DNA from: Clostridiales bacterium
GTDB taxonomy: Bacteria > Bacillota > Clostridia > Oscillospirales > Oscillospiraceae
Length of the DNA: 64,000 nucleotides
Reading direction: 5' to 3'
NCBI GenBank assembly: GCA_022772525.1
Contig: JALFAD010000096.1
Coordinates: 62,001 to 126,000 of the forward strand
Under the pieces are notes generated by a model, which did no database searches, was not told the DNA's origin, and saw only the letters and a list, made by a program, of their open reading frames with translations. A program made the position numbers and the translations under genes. Shown here piece by piece: positions 33,124-41,533 of this stretch (positions within the stretch are counted from its first letter, which is position 1; each line of letters starts with the position of its first letter).

Positions 33124-33313
33124 AATTGAGCAAGACCGCCCACACAGGAGTTACTTTTGATTTTGTTGAAAGAGGCTGATCTCTACAACCAGTTATCGAA
33201 TAAATCTACGCTGCCAGAGATTTCCAATTTCTTTACATTCATTCCATGCGTCTTCCGGATTTGTAGACACATTCTCTATTCCAGGTGCGTTTACGCCTGC
33301 CCATCTGCCGGGG

Positions 33314-35266
33314 TCAAACCGGCGCGGGTTCCTTCTGCATTTTCATTTCCTCCGCCTGGTCGGCTTTGGCGTTGACCTCCTCCGGGGAGCGGTAGGTGGG
33401 CACCACGGCTTTCAGCGCCCGGCGGACGGTTTCGTCGCTGCCGGTGTCCACCGCCGCTGCCAGAATCCGCAGCCGCTCCTCAATCTCCTGCCTGGACAGG
33501 GGCGTGTCTTTCTCAATGAAGATCAGGCTGTTTTCGGTCTTGTCCAGCTCCTCGGTCTTTACCAGAAGTTCCTCGTAGAGCTTCTCGCCGGGGCGCAGGC
33601 CCGTCTCCACGATCTCGATGCCGCTGACCCCGGAAAGCCGAATCATGCTTTCCGCCAAGTCCAGGATCTTCACCGGCTGGCCCATGTCCAGCACGAACAG
33701 CTCACCGTTTTTCGCCATGGCGCCGGACTCCAGCACCAGCTGGGAAGCCTCGGGGATGGTCATGAAGTAGCGGATGATCCGCTTGTCCGTCAGGGTGATG
33801 GGGCCGCCGCTGGCGATCTGCCGCTTAAAGAGCGGAATCACCGAACCGGCGGAGCCGAGGACGTTGCCGAACCGGGTGGCGCTGTATTTGGTACTGCCCC
33901 AGACGCTGGCGCTCTGCACGATCATCTCACACATCCGCTTGGTGGCGCCCATGACGTTGGTGGGGTTTACCGCCTTGTCCGTGGACACCATCATGAACCG
34001 CTCCGTGCGGAATTTCTCGCACAGATTTACCAGATTCCAGGTGCCGAACACGTTGTTGTAAACCGCCTCGATGCAGTTTTTCTCCATCAGGGGCACATGC
34101 TTGTGGGCGGCGGCGTTGATGACGATTTGGGGCCGGTAGGTGTCGAATACCCGTTCCAGCGCCTTGCTGTGGGTGATGGAGCAGATTTCGATTTGTAGGT
34201 CCAGCTTACCGCCGTAGGCGATGCGCAGCTCCTGCTGGACATCGTAAGCCCCGTTTTCGTAGATGTCCAGAATGACGATCCGCTTCGGCTCCATTTTCGC
34301 CAGCTGGCGGCAAAGCTCACTTCCGATGCTGCCACCGCCGCCGGTGATGAGGATCACCTTGTCCCGGTAGTAGGCGGCGGTTTTTTCGTTGTTCACCGCG
34401 ATGGGCTTGCGGAACAGCAGCTCCTCAATGTCAAATTCCCGGAGATACCGCCTGCTTCCAGCGGTCTGCATGACCGGGAAATCGTAGACCTTGATTTTGT
34501 AGCCCGCCTCGGAATAGGCGGCATAGAGGGTGCGTTTCTTCTCCTCGGACATGTTGGGGATGGCGAAAACGACTACCTGAATTTGGTACCAACGAAGGGT
34601 CTCCAAAGTGGTTTCATCCTCCGGAATCACCGGAATGTCATGGATCTCACGGCCAACTTTTTCCTTGCTTACGTCAATGAAGCACCGGGGCGTATACATG
34701 GCGTTGGGATTACTTAGCAGCTCCTCCGCCAGCGTCACACCCACCCGGCCTGCACCTATGATGGCAATCTTGATTCTTCTGACAGACTCAGTGGCAACCA
34801 ACTTCTCGCCTGTAAATAGCTGAAACAGCCACCGCAGGAACCTACCCATGCTTGTGTCGGCGGTTCCGCATTTAAAGCAGTAGCGGTAAATCATGCGAAT
34901 GGCCAGAGTTGCCAGAAGATTGATGCATGAGATGGACAGAAGTCTCGTAAAGGTGATCTGCTTAATGGGTGTAAAGAAACGCAGCATCATCTCGAACGCG
35001 AACAGAACCAGAAACGCCACACCATCTGTAAACAGCAGGCGGATATAACATTGAATGCCACCATACCGCCAGATCTGGAGATAAATACCACCCGCAATTC
35101 GTGTGACAAAAATACAGACACAGCCTATTACCGTATGGATCAGGATACTATTCAGGGGCAGCCTCTCTTGTCCCTGATAAAAGACAAGAAGCAGTAAATC
35201 GGTAAACGCAAAGATTATCAGATCATATACGATCAACTGCCACCGTGCTAAGCTCTTCTTTATCAT
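33314..35266 (-). CDS. CapD/PglF-like UDP-GlcNAc 4,6-dehydratase
   Basis: 650 residues. Four N-terminal membrane helices and a CoA-binding-like Rossmann domain (AIIGAGRVGVTLAEELLSNP) precede the SDR catalytic domain, with ILITGGGGSIGSELCRQLAK (NAD-binding), MMVSTDKAVNPTNVMGATKR (the S-T-D-K-A catalytic region of the short-dehydrogenase type) and FGNVLGSAGSVIPLFKRQIA. Members convert UDP-GlcNAc to UDP-4-keto-6-deoxy-GlcNAc, the substrate of the DegT enzyme at 30302-31582. A near copy of its N-terminal 240 residues is encoded just upstream at 35349-36107. Confidence 0.95.
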   Translation of the reverse strand: MIKKSLARWQLIVYDLIIFAFTDLLLLVFYQGQERLPLNSILIHTVIGCVCIFVTRIAGGIYLQIWRYGGIQCYIRLLFTDGVAFLVLFAFEMMLRFFTPIKQITFTRLLSISCINLLATLAIRMIYRYCFKCGTADTSMGRFLRWLFQLFTGEKLVATESVRRIKIAIIGAGRVGVTLAEELLSNPNAMYTPRCFIDVSKEKVGREIHDIPVIPEDETTLETLRWYQIQVVVFAIPNMSEEKKRTLYAAYSEAGYKIKVYDFPVMQTAGSRRYLREFDIEELLFRKPIAVNNEKTAAYYRDKVILITGGGGSIGSELCRQLAKMEPKRIVILDIYENGAYDVQQELRIAYGGKLDLQIEICSITHSKALERVFDTYRPQIVINAAAHKHVPLMEKNCIEAVYNNVFGTWNLVNLCEKFRTERFMMVSTDKAVNPTNVMGATKRMCEMIVQSASVWGSTKYSATRFGNVLGSAGSVIPLFKRQIASGGPITLTDKRIIRYFMTIPEASQLVLESGAMAKNGELFVLDMGQPVKILDLAESMIRLSGVSGIEIVETGLRPGEKLYEELLVKTEELDKTENSLIFIEKDTPLSRQEIEERLRILAAAVDTGSDETVRRALKAVVPTYRSPEEVNAKADQAEEMKMQKEPAPV

Positions 35267-35348
35267 CTTACAGGCACACCTTTTTTGAAATTTATGTAAA
35301 ACAAAGCAATATCATAGACGAATTGTGAGATACAATTCTGTTATTTCC

Positions 35349-36107
35349 CTATTGCACTCCCAAATACAGGAGCATTTTCCTGTTGGTCCTATTATCTCTG
35401 CAGCCGACCACCTCCTGCACCTCGTGACGGCTCAGGGTCTCCAGGGTGGTTTCGTCCTCTAGCAGCACCGGGATGCCGTGGATGGAGCGGCCCGCCTTCT
35501 CCTGACTGACGTCGATGAAGCACCGGGGGATGTAGGCGGCAGCGGGATTGGCAAGCAGCTCCTCCGCCAGGGTCACGCCCACCCGGCCCGCGCCGATGAT
35601 GGCGATTTTGATTTTGTGCTCCGCCTCCCGGTTGGGGTGGATCAGCTCCTCCCCGGCGAAAATCCGTAGCAACAGCCGGAGGAATTTGCCGAAGGTGGTG
35701 TCGGCGATGCCGCATTTGAAGCAGTAGCGGTAGATCATGCGGATGGTCAGAGCGCCCAGCAAGTTCATGCTGGCGATGGACAAAAGCCTTGAGAAGGTGA
35801 CCTTCTCGATCTGGATGAACAGCGGAATTGTCAGTTCAATCGCCAGCGTAGCGGCAAAGGCGATGGCGTCCACAATGAGCAGCCTTATGTAGCACTGGAT
35901 ACCGCCGTAGCGCCAGATCTGCCGGTAGATTTTCCCCAAGATTCGGGCAGTGAACACGCACGCAAACCCGATGGAGGCGTGGAGGATGATTCCGTTCAGA
36001 CTCAGCTTCTCATTGCTTCTGTAAAACACCAGCAGCAGCAGATCGACTACGAACAGAATCAGTACGTCGTAGATGACCAACTGCCACCGGGCGTTGCATT
36101 TTTTCAT
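35349..36107 (-). pseudogene. Truncated CapD-like paralogue (N-terminal half only)
   Basis: 252 residues closely parallel the first ~240 residues of the 33314-35266 protein (MKKCNARWQLVIYDVLILFV against MIKKSLARWQLIVYDLIIFA; shared QIWRYGGIQCYIRLL and AIIGAGRVGVTLAEELL). After VEQxVV the match ends and a 17-residue unrelated tail (GCRDNRTNRKMLLYLGVQ) leads to the stop. The SDR catalytic domain is absent. It is first in the operon, after a strong promoter, so it is probably expressed; whether it is a decayed copy or a working regulatory half (compare 31665-32714) is open. Confidence 0.75.
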
Positions 36108-36206
36108 ATTGACAGGCTCCCTTTTTCTTTTCTGCGGGTCACAGACGGGAAGGCCAGCATTTCACTTGCCCGTTTGCTTCTTTTTTCCTTCCAATCTTTG
36201 ATAAAA

Positions 36207-36235
36207 ATTATACTACGACATTCCCCATACGTCAA
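36207..36235 (-). promoter_or_regulatory. Main promoter of the polysaccharide locus
   Basis: Minus strand: -35 TTGACG (36235-36230), exactly 17 bases, -10 TATAAT (36212-36207), giving a leader of about 95 bases before the first ATG (36107). It is one of the best promoters in the window. Confidence 0.85.
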
Positions 36236-36507
36236 TCGCACCAGATTGATTTTAGCTCTATTGGAGACATTTTTCCCTTTTTTCGGGATTTTCCCCACCG
36301 CAGTCACAACATATTGGTATAAATGACGAACCGCTCTGGAAACAGCGCCGCTGTCCACTCCCGAGAACCAGAAATTCATACTGCACGATTGGAGCAAAAG
36401 ATCCGCCAAAGCCCGCAGTTCCCATTGTGCGGTGTTTCCCTAAGTTCTCCTCCCGAAAAGCGGGCATACTAAGTGATAAGAAAACCCACTTTTCAGGAGG
36501 AAACCGC

Positions 36508-36684
36508 ATGGAGAATAAACCCGGTATTGACGAACGGCTTCGCCGGGCAGCGGAGCAGATGTGGCTGCAATATTTCAACAACTGTCTGCTGAAGCAGAGC
36601 CTGATTACCCCCGACCAGCACCGGCAGATGAAATCCAGAATTCTCGCCCGCAGGCCGTCCCGGGAGCACACTAGTTTCTCATAA
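36508..36684 (+). CDS. Small helical protein upstream of the recombinase
   Basis: 58 residues from the ATG at 36508, which has an AGGAGG site; the longer frame from 36427 does not. The sequence MENKPGIDERLRRAAEQMWL, then LLKQSLITPDQHRQMKSRI, has the K-Q-x-L-I-T-x-x-x-x-x-x-M/I-K pattern of SHOCT-like short modules often encoded next to serine recombinases of clostridial mobile elements. Function unknown; it may be an excision or DNA-binding accessory. Its stop codon lies inside the first hairpin of the array at 36678-36798. Confidence 0.65.
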   Translation: MENKPGIDERLRRAAEQMWLQYFNNCLLKQSLITPDQHRQMKSRILARRPSREHTSFS

Positions 36685-36798
36685 AACGGTTAAATACCGT
36701 TTTATGAGACCGCTGCCAAGCGGTCGGCGGCATCGCCGCTAAAAAACCTAGTCCATACATTTCTCGCCGCCACTGGCGGCCTGCGCGCAAAGCGCAGG
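36678..36798. repeat. Array of five perfect hairpins
   Basis: In 121 bases: a 13-bp stem at 36678-36708 (CTCATAAAACGGT, loop TAAAT); GACCGC/GCGGTC at 36708-36725; CGGCG/CGCCG at 36725-36738; GCCGCC/GGCGGC at 36766-36780; CCTGCGC/GCGCAGG at 36780-36798. They abut one another, sharing end bases. The first could terminate the small gene; the whole could be a structured leader of the recombinase mRNA, a recombination site or a folded RNA. Confidence 0.7.
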
Positions 36799-36887
36799 TA
36801 TGAAAGGAATTTCCTTCCGGTTGCTTTCTTCGTAATCCCATATTATAATCCTATCAATCATGATAAAACGAAAAAGGACACAACGCT

Positions 36888-38558
36888 ATGGACATTCACA
36901 CCATCCGGCAGGCGCTGAAAACCCGCGCGATTTACGACCTGTCCCTGCGGGTCACCTTCTACGCCCGGGTTTCCAGCGAAAGCGACGAACAGCTCAATTC
37001 CCTGGGCAACCAGATTACCTATTATGAGGACCTCATCAAAAAAAGCGCCCGCTGGACCTTCGTGCCGGGCTACATTGACGAGGGCCTGTCCGCCGCCACC
37101 ACCAAAAAGCGGGAGAATTTCAACCGCATGATCGACGATGCCGCTCAGGGTAAATTCGACCTCATCATCACCAAGGAAATATCCCGCTTCGCCCGAAATA
37201 CGCTGGATTCGATTCAGTTTACCCGCCAGCTGCTTGCCTCCGGCGTGGGGGTGTTCTTCCAGAACGACAACATTAACACATTGGACGAGGATTCCGAACT
37301 GCGCCTTTCCATCATGTCCTCCATTGCCCAGGACGAGCTGCGAAAGCTCAGCAGCCGTGTCAAATTCGGTCACCAGCAGGCCATCCGCGGCAAGGTGGTG
37401 CTGGGCAACAGCCGGATTTTCGGCTACGTCAAAGATGGGGGCCGGCTGGTCATCGACGAAACCGAAGCCCCCATGGTGCGGGAGCTGTTCGCCCTCTACG
37501 CCACCGGCGAGTACTCCATGAAGCAGCTGGAGTCCCTTTTCTGGGAGAAGGGCTACCGCAACCACAACGGCCGGAAAATCGCCCACTCCACTCTGTCCGG
37601 TCTGATTTCCAACCCGAAATACAAGGGCTATTATGTGGGAAACAAGGTAAAAGTTGTGGATTTGTTTACAAAAAAGCAGAAATTTCTCCCGCCTGAAGAA
37701 TGGGTCATGTTCAGGGACGAAACGGGGCAAATTGTCCCCGCCATCGTGTCGGAGGAGGTGTGGGAGCAGGCCAACGCGGTTCTCAAAAAGCGCAGCGAGG
37801 ATGTAAAAAACCGGCAGGGCATCTGCAACCACGCCAACCTCCTGACCGGCAAGCTCTGCTGCACCCACTGCGGCGCGGCCTACTACCGCCGGGACTCCGT
37901 GGACAGGCACGGCGTGAAAAACAGCAAATGGGTCTGCTCCGGCAAGCTGAAAAACGGGGCGGATTCCTGTGATTCCTTCGCCATTTACGAGTCGGAGCTG
38001 AAGCCCCTGCTGCTGGAGGTATTTCAGCTGGCCCAGCCCCAGTTGGAGGCGCTGATCGAGGAATACATTGAAATGTACAAACAGCTTCATCAGGACGGCG
38101 GTCTGACCCGGCGGATGGACGCCCTGCGGCGCACCATCGACACCGTCCAGAAGAAAAAGCAGAAGCTGCTTGCCTTTAACGCGGAGGGCGCCCTGTCCGA
38201 CCGGGACTTTCTCGCCATGAACGCCCAGTGCACTGAAGAACTGGAACGGGCGGAAGCAGAGCTGGCGGAACTGAACGCCCAGCGGGACAATGCCGCCGAC
38301 TTCAAAAAACAGATCGACACCATCCGCCAAACCCTCCGGGATGCCCAGCACGACGCGGCAGAGGGAACCATCAGCAAGGAATTTGTGGAGCGGTATATCG
38401 ACAAAATCTACGCCACTCCGGAGGGCCCCGATAAAATGCACCTGCAAATCAAACTGCAAACCGGGGAAATTGTGGACAAAACCCTTGCAAACCTTCGAAG
38501 CCGTACGGGTCACACGTTCAAGAAAATGATCGAGGCCTACGAGCAGGGCCTGCAGTAA
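36888..38558 (+). CDS. Large serine recombinase
   Basis: 556 residues. The catalytic domain opens with LRVTFYARVSSESDEQLNSL (Ser29 the probable nucleophile) and contains GYIDEGLSAATTKKRENFNR and IITKEISRFARNTLDSIQF. The recombinase domain (residues ~180-290) and a zinc ribbon (LCCTHCGAAYYRR...CSGKLK...C) follow, then a coiled coil (LDALRRTIDTVQKKKQKLLA, ELERAEAELAELNAQ) and a basic tail. It is like the recombinases of clostridial ICEs and phages that integrate at specific att sites. It may have mobilised the neighbouring polysaccharide island; no att pair could be identified here. Confidence 0.95.
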   Translation: MDIHTIRQALKTRAIYDLSLRVTFYARVSSESDEQLNSLGNQITYYEDLIKKSARWTFVPGYIDEGLSAATTKKRENFNRMIDDAAQGKFDLIITKEISRFARNTLDSIQFTRQLLASGVGVFFQNDNINTLDEDSELRLSIMSSIAQDELRKLSSRVKFGHQQAIRGKVVLGNSRIFGYVKDGGRLVIDETEAPMVRELFALYATGEYSMKQLESLFWEKGYRNHNGRKIAHSTLSGLISNPKYKGYYVGNKVKVVDLFTKKQKFLPPEEWVMFRDETGQIVPAIVSEEVWEQANAVLKKRSEDVKNRQGICNHANLLTGKLCCTHCGAAYYRRDSVDRHGVKNSKWVCSGKLKNGADSCDSFAIYESELKPLLLEVFQLAQPQLEALIEEYIEMYKQLHQDGGLTRRMDALRRTIDTVQKKKQKLLAFNAEGALSDRDFLAMNAQCTEELERAEAELAELNAQRDNAADFKKQIDTIRQTLRDAQHDAAEGTISKEFVERYIDKIYATPEGPDKMHLQIKLQTGEIVDKTLANLRSRTGHTFKKMIEAYEQGLQ

Positions 38559-38564
38559 GCAAAA

Positions 38565-38597
38565 ACGGACAGCTTCACCGCTGTCCGTTCTTTTTTC
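38565..38597 (+). terminator. Terminator of the recombinase gene
   Basis: ACGGACAGC (38565-38573), loop TTCACC, GCTGTCCGT (38580-38588), then TCTTTTTTC. Confidence 0.9.
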
Positions 38598-38609
38598 GCC
38601 TTTGATTTC

Positions 38610-38638
38610 TTGATTTCACCAATGATTTGTGGTACAAT
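38610..38638 (+). promoter_or_regulatory. Promoter of the lipoprotein gene
   Basis: -35 TTGATT (38610-38615), 17 bases, -10 TACAAT (38633-38638). A heptamer repeat array lies in the leader. Confidence 0.55.
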
Positions 38639-38654
38639 CAGCAGAAACAGCGCT

Positions 38655-38682
38655 GAGCGTAGAGCGTAGAGTGTGGAGTGTA
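38655..38682 (+). repeat. Heptamer tandem repeat, GAGYGTR x4
   Basis: GAGCGTA-GAGCGTA-GAGTGTG-GAGTGTA. A second degenerate pyrimidine-rich run of CTTCACT/CTCACTC-like units follows to about 38790. Similar arrays occur at 41294, 41762, 44325 and 62629. Confidence 0.7.
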
Positions 38683-38818
38683 GATACCGCCTTCGGCGAT
38701 AAATGAAAAAAGATTCCGATATCTTCACTCTCCATTTCTAACTCCTCACTCCTGATCCAAACTCTCGGCACGCCCCACTCTTCACTCTCAACTCACTACT
38801 ACCCGGAGGCAAAATCCC

Positions 38819-40342
38819 ATGTCCAGAAAGCTACTTTGTCTGCTCTGCGCCGGCGTCGTCAGCCTGACCCTCTTCGGCTGCGGCAAAAAGCAGACGGTTC
38901 CCGATATGACCGAAATCATCACCCTGCCCACAGCTCCCCCGGAGACTGAGGCCACCATCGCTCCGGACAAGGAGGCGGAAAGTCTCACCGTGGTGCTGTC
39001 AGCCGGCGAAATCTATACCCTGAACCAGTACCCCAATCTGAAAAGCGTTGACCTTTCCGGCAGCACCTGCTACGCCACCATTCTCGAGTACATACAGGAG
39101 CACCCCAAGGTGGACGTAACCTACACCGTGGATTTGGGCGGTACATCCGTCTCCAACAAGAGTACCTCTGTGGTGCTGGAGCCGGGCAGCTTTTCCTACG
39201 ACGCGCTGCTGGAAAACCTCCAATACCTGCCCGCCCTTACCGGCATCTCCCTGCCCTCGGTGAACCTGGCCCCGGAGCAGATTGACGGACTTCTCACAGC
39301 GTACCCAGACCTGACGCTGGACTACAGCGTGTCCCTGTTCGGGCAGAACGTCCCCCTGACCTCCACAACCCTTGACCTCAGCGCCATGACCGACAATCAG
39401 GTGGACGAGGCTGGCAGGCAGCTGGGAATGCTGACGAATCTCACCGATGTGACCCTTGGCAGCGGCCTGTCCATGGAATCCGTGGCGCGCTTGCAGGACG
39501 CCGCCCCCCACGTCACCTTCCACTACACCTTCTCCCTCTTCGGCAAGACTCTCAGCACCACCGACGAGGAGGTCATTTACAAAAACCAGTCCATCGGCAA
39601 CGACGGGGAAGCCGACCTTCGCCGGGCGCTGGCAATCTTAGACAATTGCAGCCGGTTCGTTCTCGACAACTGCGGCTTTGACTACGAGGTGCTCGCCAAG
39701 GTGCGGGAGGACTTCCGGGACGGCCCAAAAGTTGTATGGCGGGTCTACTTCGGCGTGGACAAGCGGTACAACCTTCTCACCGACGAGGACACCCTCCGGG
39801 CGGTGTACAACGTCACCGACGACACCTGCGGCCCCATGAAGTACTGCGAGGGCGTACGTTACATGGACATCGGTCACAATGAGTACCTGACCGACCTGAG
39901 CTTTGTCAGCGGAATGCCCGATCTGGAAGTGATGATCGCCTCCGGCAGCGCGGTGACGGAGCTGGTGGGCTTTGAAAACTGCAAGAAGCTGACCTGGCTG
40001 GAGCTGGCAAGCTGCCTGAAGCTCAAGAACATCGACTCTCTCGCCGGGTGCGAGAGTCTGCAATACCTGAACCTGTGCTACACCAAGGTATCGAGCTACG
40101 AAGCGCTGGACGGCCTGCCGCTGGTGCGCTTCGTATGCTTAAGCCCCAAGGCATCGGCGAAGGAGCAGAAAACTTTCCAGGAAATCCACGACGGCTGCCG
40201 CACCGTGTTCTACGGCTACAGCAACCCCTGGACCCCCTGGCGCTACGACGACAACGGCAAGACCTTCAACGCCTACTATAAGGACGTGGTTCGCAAGGCG
40301 TTTAATTACGACGAGCTGGAAAAGTATTTGCCGAAGGATTGA
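38819..40342 (+). CDS. LRR-like surface lipoprotein
   Basis: 507 residues. A type II signal peptide (MSRKLLCLLCAGVVSLTLFG) ends at lipobox Cys21, followed by a Thr/Pro/Glu-rich linker to ~60. The remainder consists of leucine-rich-repeat-like units (LNQYPNLKSVDLSGS, LQYLPALTGISLPSVNL, MLTNLTDVTLGSGL, FENCKKLTWLELASCLKLKN, LAGCESLQYLNLCYTKVSSY) interrupted by strand pairs. Such proteins are anchored to the outer face of the membrane and usually bind proteins or sugars; the ligand is unknown. It has its own promoter and two terminators downstream, so it is monocistronic. Confidence 0.82.
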   Translation: MSRKLLCLLCAGVVSLTLFGCGKKQTVPDMTEIITLPTAPPETEATIAPDKEAESLTVVLSAGEIYTLNQYPNLKSVDLSGSTCYATILEYIQEHPKVDVTYTVDLGGTSVSNKSTSVVLEPGSFSYDALLENLQYLPALTGISLPSVNLAPEQIDGLLTAYPDLTLDYSVSLFGQNVPLTSTTLDLSAMTDNQVDEAGRQLGMLTNLTDVTLGSGLSMESVARLQDAAPHVTFHYTFSLFGKTLSTTDEEVIYKNQSIGNDGEADLRRALAILDNCSRFVLDNCGFDYEVLAKVREDFRDGPKVVWRVYFGVDKRYNLLTDEDTLRAVYNVTDDTCGPMKYCEGVRYMDIGHNEYLTDLSFVSGMPDLEVMIASGSAVTELVGFENCKKLTWLELASCLKLKNIDSLAGCESLQYLNLCYTKVSSYEALDGLPLVRFVCLSPKASAKEQKTFQEIHDGCRTVFYGYSNPWTPWRYDDNGKTFNAYYKDVVRKAFNYDELEKYLPKD

Positions 40343-40369
40343 CCTCCCCCCATGGGGGAAGGTTTTTTC
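40343..40369 (+). terminator. Terminator of the lipoprotein gene
   Basis: ACCTCCCCC / GGGGGAAGGT around the centre CAT, one mismatch, followed by TTTTTTC, starting one base after the stop codon. Confidence 0.8.
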
Positions 40370-40531
40370 GCTGTTCACATTTTTGTCGAATTTTGTTTTC
40401 AAATCCGTTATTGGCTGTTCAAATCCGACAGGTATCTTATAAACAGAAAGGTTGCGGAAGCCGTGAGCCGCTCCTTTCCTTACGTAGATCCTCTTTTCTA
40501 CCTCTCTTCTTTCCAAACCCCAAGCGAAAAG

Positions 40532-40562
40532 CCCCCGACGGTTCTGCCGCCGGGGGTTTTTC
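40532..40562 (+). terminator. Second terminator
   Basis: CCCCCGACGG (40532-40541), loop TTCTG, CCGCCGGGGG (40547-40556), one mismatch, then TTTTTCT. A-tract on the other side, so it may work in both directions. Confidence 0.8.
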
Positions 40563-40567
40563 TGCGG

Positions 40568-40640
40568 GCGGCAGGGCCGCCAGCCAATGCGTGCCCGGCT
40601 GGTCAGTAATCGTTACGCCATTGGGTATTGCTCGGTATCG
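40568..40640 (+). repeat. Intergenic repeat family 1, copy A
   Basis: Begins GCGGCAGGGCCGCC (a short palindrome) and continues CAATGCGTGC, CGGCTGGTC, ATCGTTACGCCATTGGG, GCTCGGTATCG. The same ordered blocks occur at 41648-41724, 52515-52589 and 62428-62564. Confidence 0.75.
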
Positions 40641-40680
40641 GAAGCGCTGTCGTAAACGCATCGGATGCCGCCCTGCGGCC

Positions 40681-40708
40681 TTGACATTTTTTGACGGGAT
40701 AGTATAAT
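40681..40708 (+). promoter_or_regulatory. Promoter of the phosphoribosyltransferase gene
   Basis: -35 TTGACA (40681-40686), 16 bases, -10 TATAAT (40703-40708); the ATG is 32 bases further with AAAGGAG. Confidence 0.85.
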
Positions 40709-40739
40709 AAAAGCACACAATATTAAAGGAGATGTCCTC

Positions 40740-41291
40740 ATGTACTATCATATGACCGTGGCGGGTCTGGAGCGGGATCTGCCCATCTGCCCTCTGAACG
40801 AGAACCTGTCTATCGCCGGCTTCGTGATTTTCGGTGATCAGGAACTGACCGTAGCCTGCGCCCGGGAGCTGTTAAAGCGCGCCCCCGAATACGACTACAT
40901 CATTACCGCCGAGGCCAAGGGCATCCCGCTGGCCCACGAAATGGCCCGTCAGGCCGGGGATAAGAAGTACATACTGGCCCGGAAAGGCCCCAAGCTGTAC
41001 ATGCGGGACATTTTCAGCGTCACCGTCCACTCCATCACCACCGCCAAGGAGCAGAAGCTGTACTTAGACGGCGCAGACGCAGCCCTCATGAAGGGCAAGC
41101 GGATTCTCATCGTGGACGATGTGATTTCCACCGGTGAGAGTCTGCACGCTCTGGAAGCGCTGGTGGAAAAGGCCGGCGGCGAAATCTGCGGGCGCATGGC
41201 GATTCTCGCCGAGGGCGACGCCCAGGAGCGGAAGGACCTCATCTACCTCGAAAAGCTACCCCTGTTCAAGCCCGACGGCACGGTGCTGTAA
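40740..41291 (+). CDS. Type I phosphoribosyltransferase (adenine/xanthine PRT-like)
   Basis: 183 residues with the PRPP-binding signature ILIVDDVISTGESLHALEAL (residues ~122-141) and the upstream YDYIITAEAKGIPLAHEMAR, the E-x-x-G-I-P/x-L pattern of adenine and xanthine phosphoribosyltransferases and of PurR-like regulators. It should join a purine base to PRPP in salvage; the exact base is not decided by sequence. It is monocistronic with a strong promoter and lies between copies of repeat family 1. Confidence 0.88.
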   Translation: MYYHMTVAGLERDLPICPLNENLSIAGFVIFGDQELTVACARELLKRAPEYDYIITAEAKGIPLAHEMARQAGDKKYILARKGPKLYMRDIFSVTVHSITTAKEQKLYLDGADAALMKGKRILIVDDVISTGESLHALEALVEKAGGEICGRMAILAEGDAQERKDLIYLEKLPLFKPDGTVL

Positions 41292-41293
41292 GC

Positions 41294-41321
41294 AGTTGAC
41301 AGTTGATAGTTGACAGTTATT
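41294..41321 (+). repeat. Heptamer tandem repeat, AGTTGAC x4
   Basis: AGTTGAC-AGTTGAT-AGTTGAC-AGTTATT, directly after the phosphoribosyltransferase stop codon. Confidence 0.75.
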
Positions 41322-41332
41322 TTGGCATAAAT

Positions 41333-41365
41333 CTGACCGCTTTCCGTTTCCCGGGTGGCGGTCAG
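41333..41365 (-). terminator. Hairpin ending the holin-like toxin mRNA
   Basis: CTGACCGC (41333-41340) pairs with GCGGTCAG (41358-41365), a 17-base loop. It lies downstream of the toxin on the minus strand. It could also end the phosphoribosyltransferase transcript on the plus strand, where TTTGCTTTG follows. Confidence 0.5.
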
Positions 41366-41382
41366 TTTGCTTTGCAGGGCTG

Positions 41383-41533
41383 TTGACTTTCGTCCCAGCC
41401 TGTGCTATCACAATAAAGAGCTTGGGGGAGTGCGAGTCCCCCAAGGCAGTTCGAGCGGCGACCGCTGTAACGGTTACGACTCAACCACGGAATGTGCTTG
41501 GAGATTGGCCGTTTCCTTTACAGGGGGACGGTC
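41383..41533 (+). ncRNA. Candidate antisense antitoxin RNA with promoter
   Basis: Plus-strand promoter: -35 TTGACT (41383-41388), 17 bases, extended -10 TGC-TATCAC (41406-41411). The predicted RNA starts near 41418 with a 9-bp hairpin (CTTGGGGGA 41421-41429 / TCCCCCAAG 41437-41445) and runs into the 3' end of the convergent toxin gene at 41532. This is the txpA/RatA-type layout of type I modules. The RNA's end was not located; an imperfect GGCCGT/ACGGTC pair at 41498-41532 is a candidate. Confidence 0.4.

Larger units (their letters stand above)
32715..33313. other. 599-bp spacer inside the polysaccharide locus
   Basis: No gene is visible on either strand. It holds a strong minus-strand terminator (33069-33123) after the CapD-like gene and a possible promoter (32831-32804) for the downstream genes, so the locus is split into at least two transcription units, or expression across the gap is controlled by antitermination. 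About 220 bases between them hold no recognised element. Confidence 0.6.

Noticed and set aside
36858..38513. A 551-codon open frame antisense to the serine recombinase
   Set aside because: No family resemblance or start signals; the recombinase motifs are on the plus strand.
38655..38790. A CRISPR array
   Set aside because: The repeats are seven bases in tandem without spacers and there are no cas genes.
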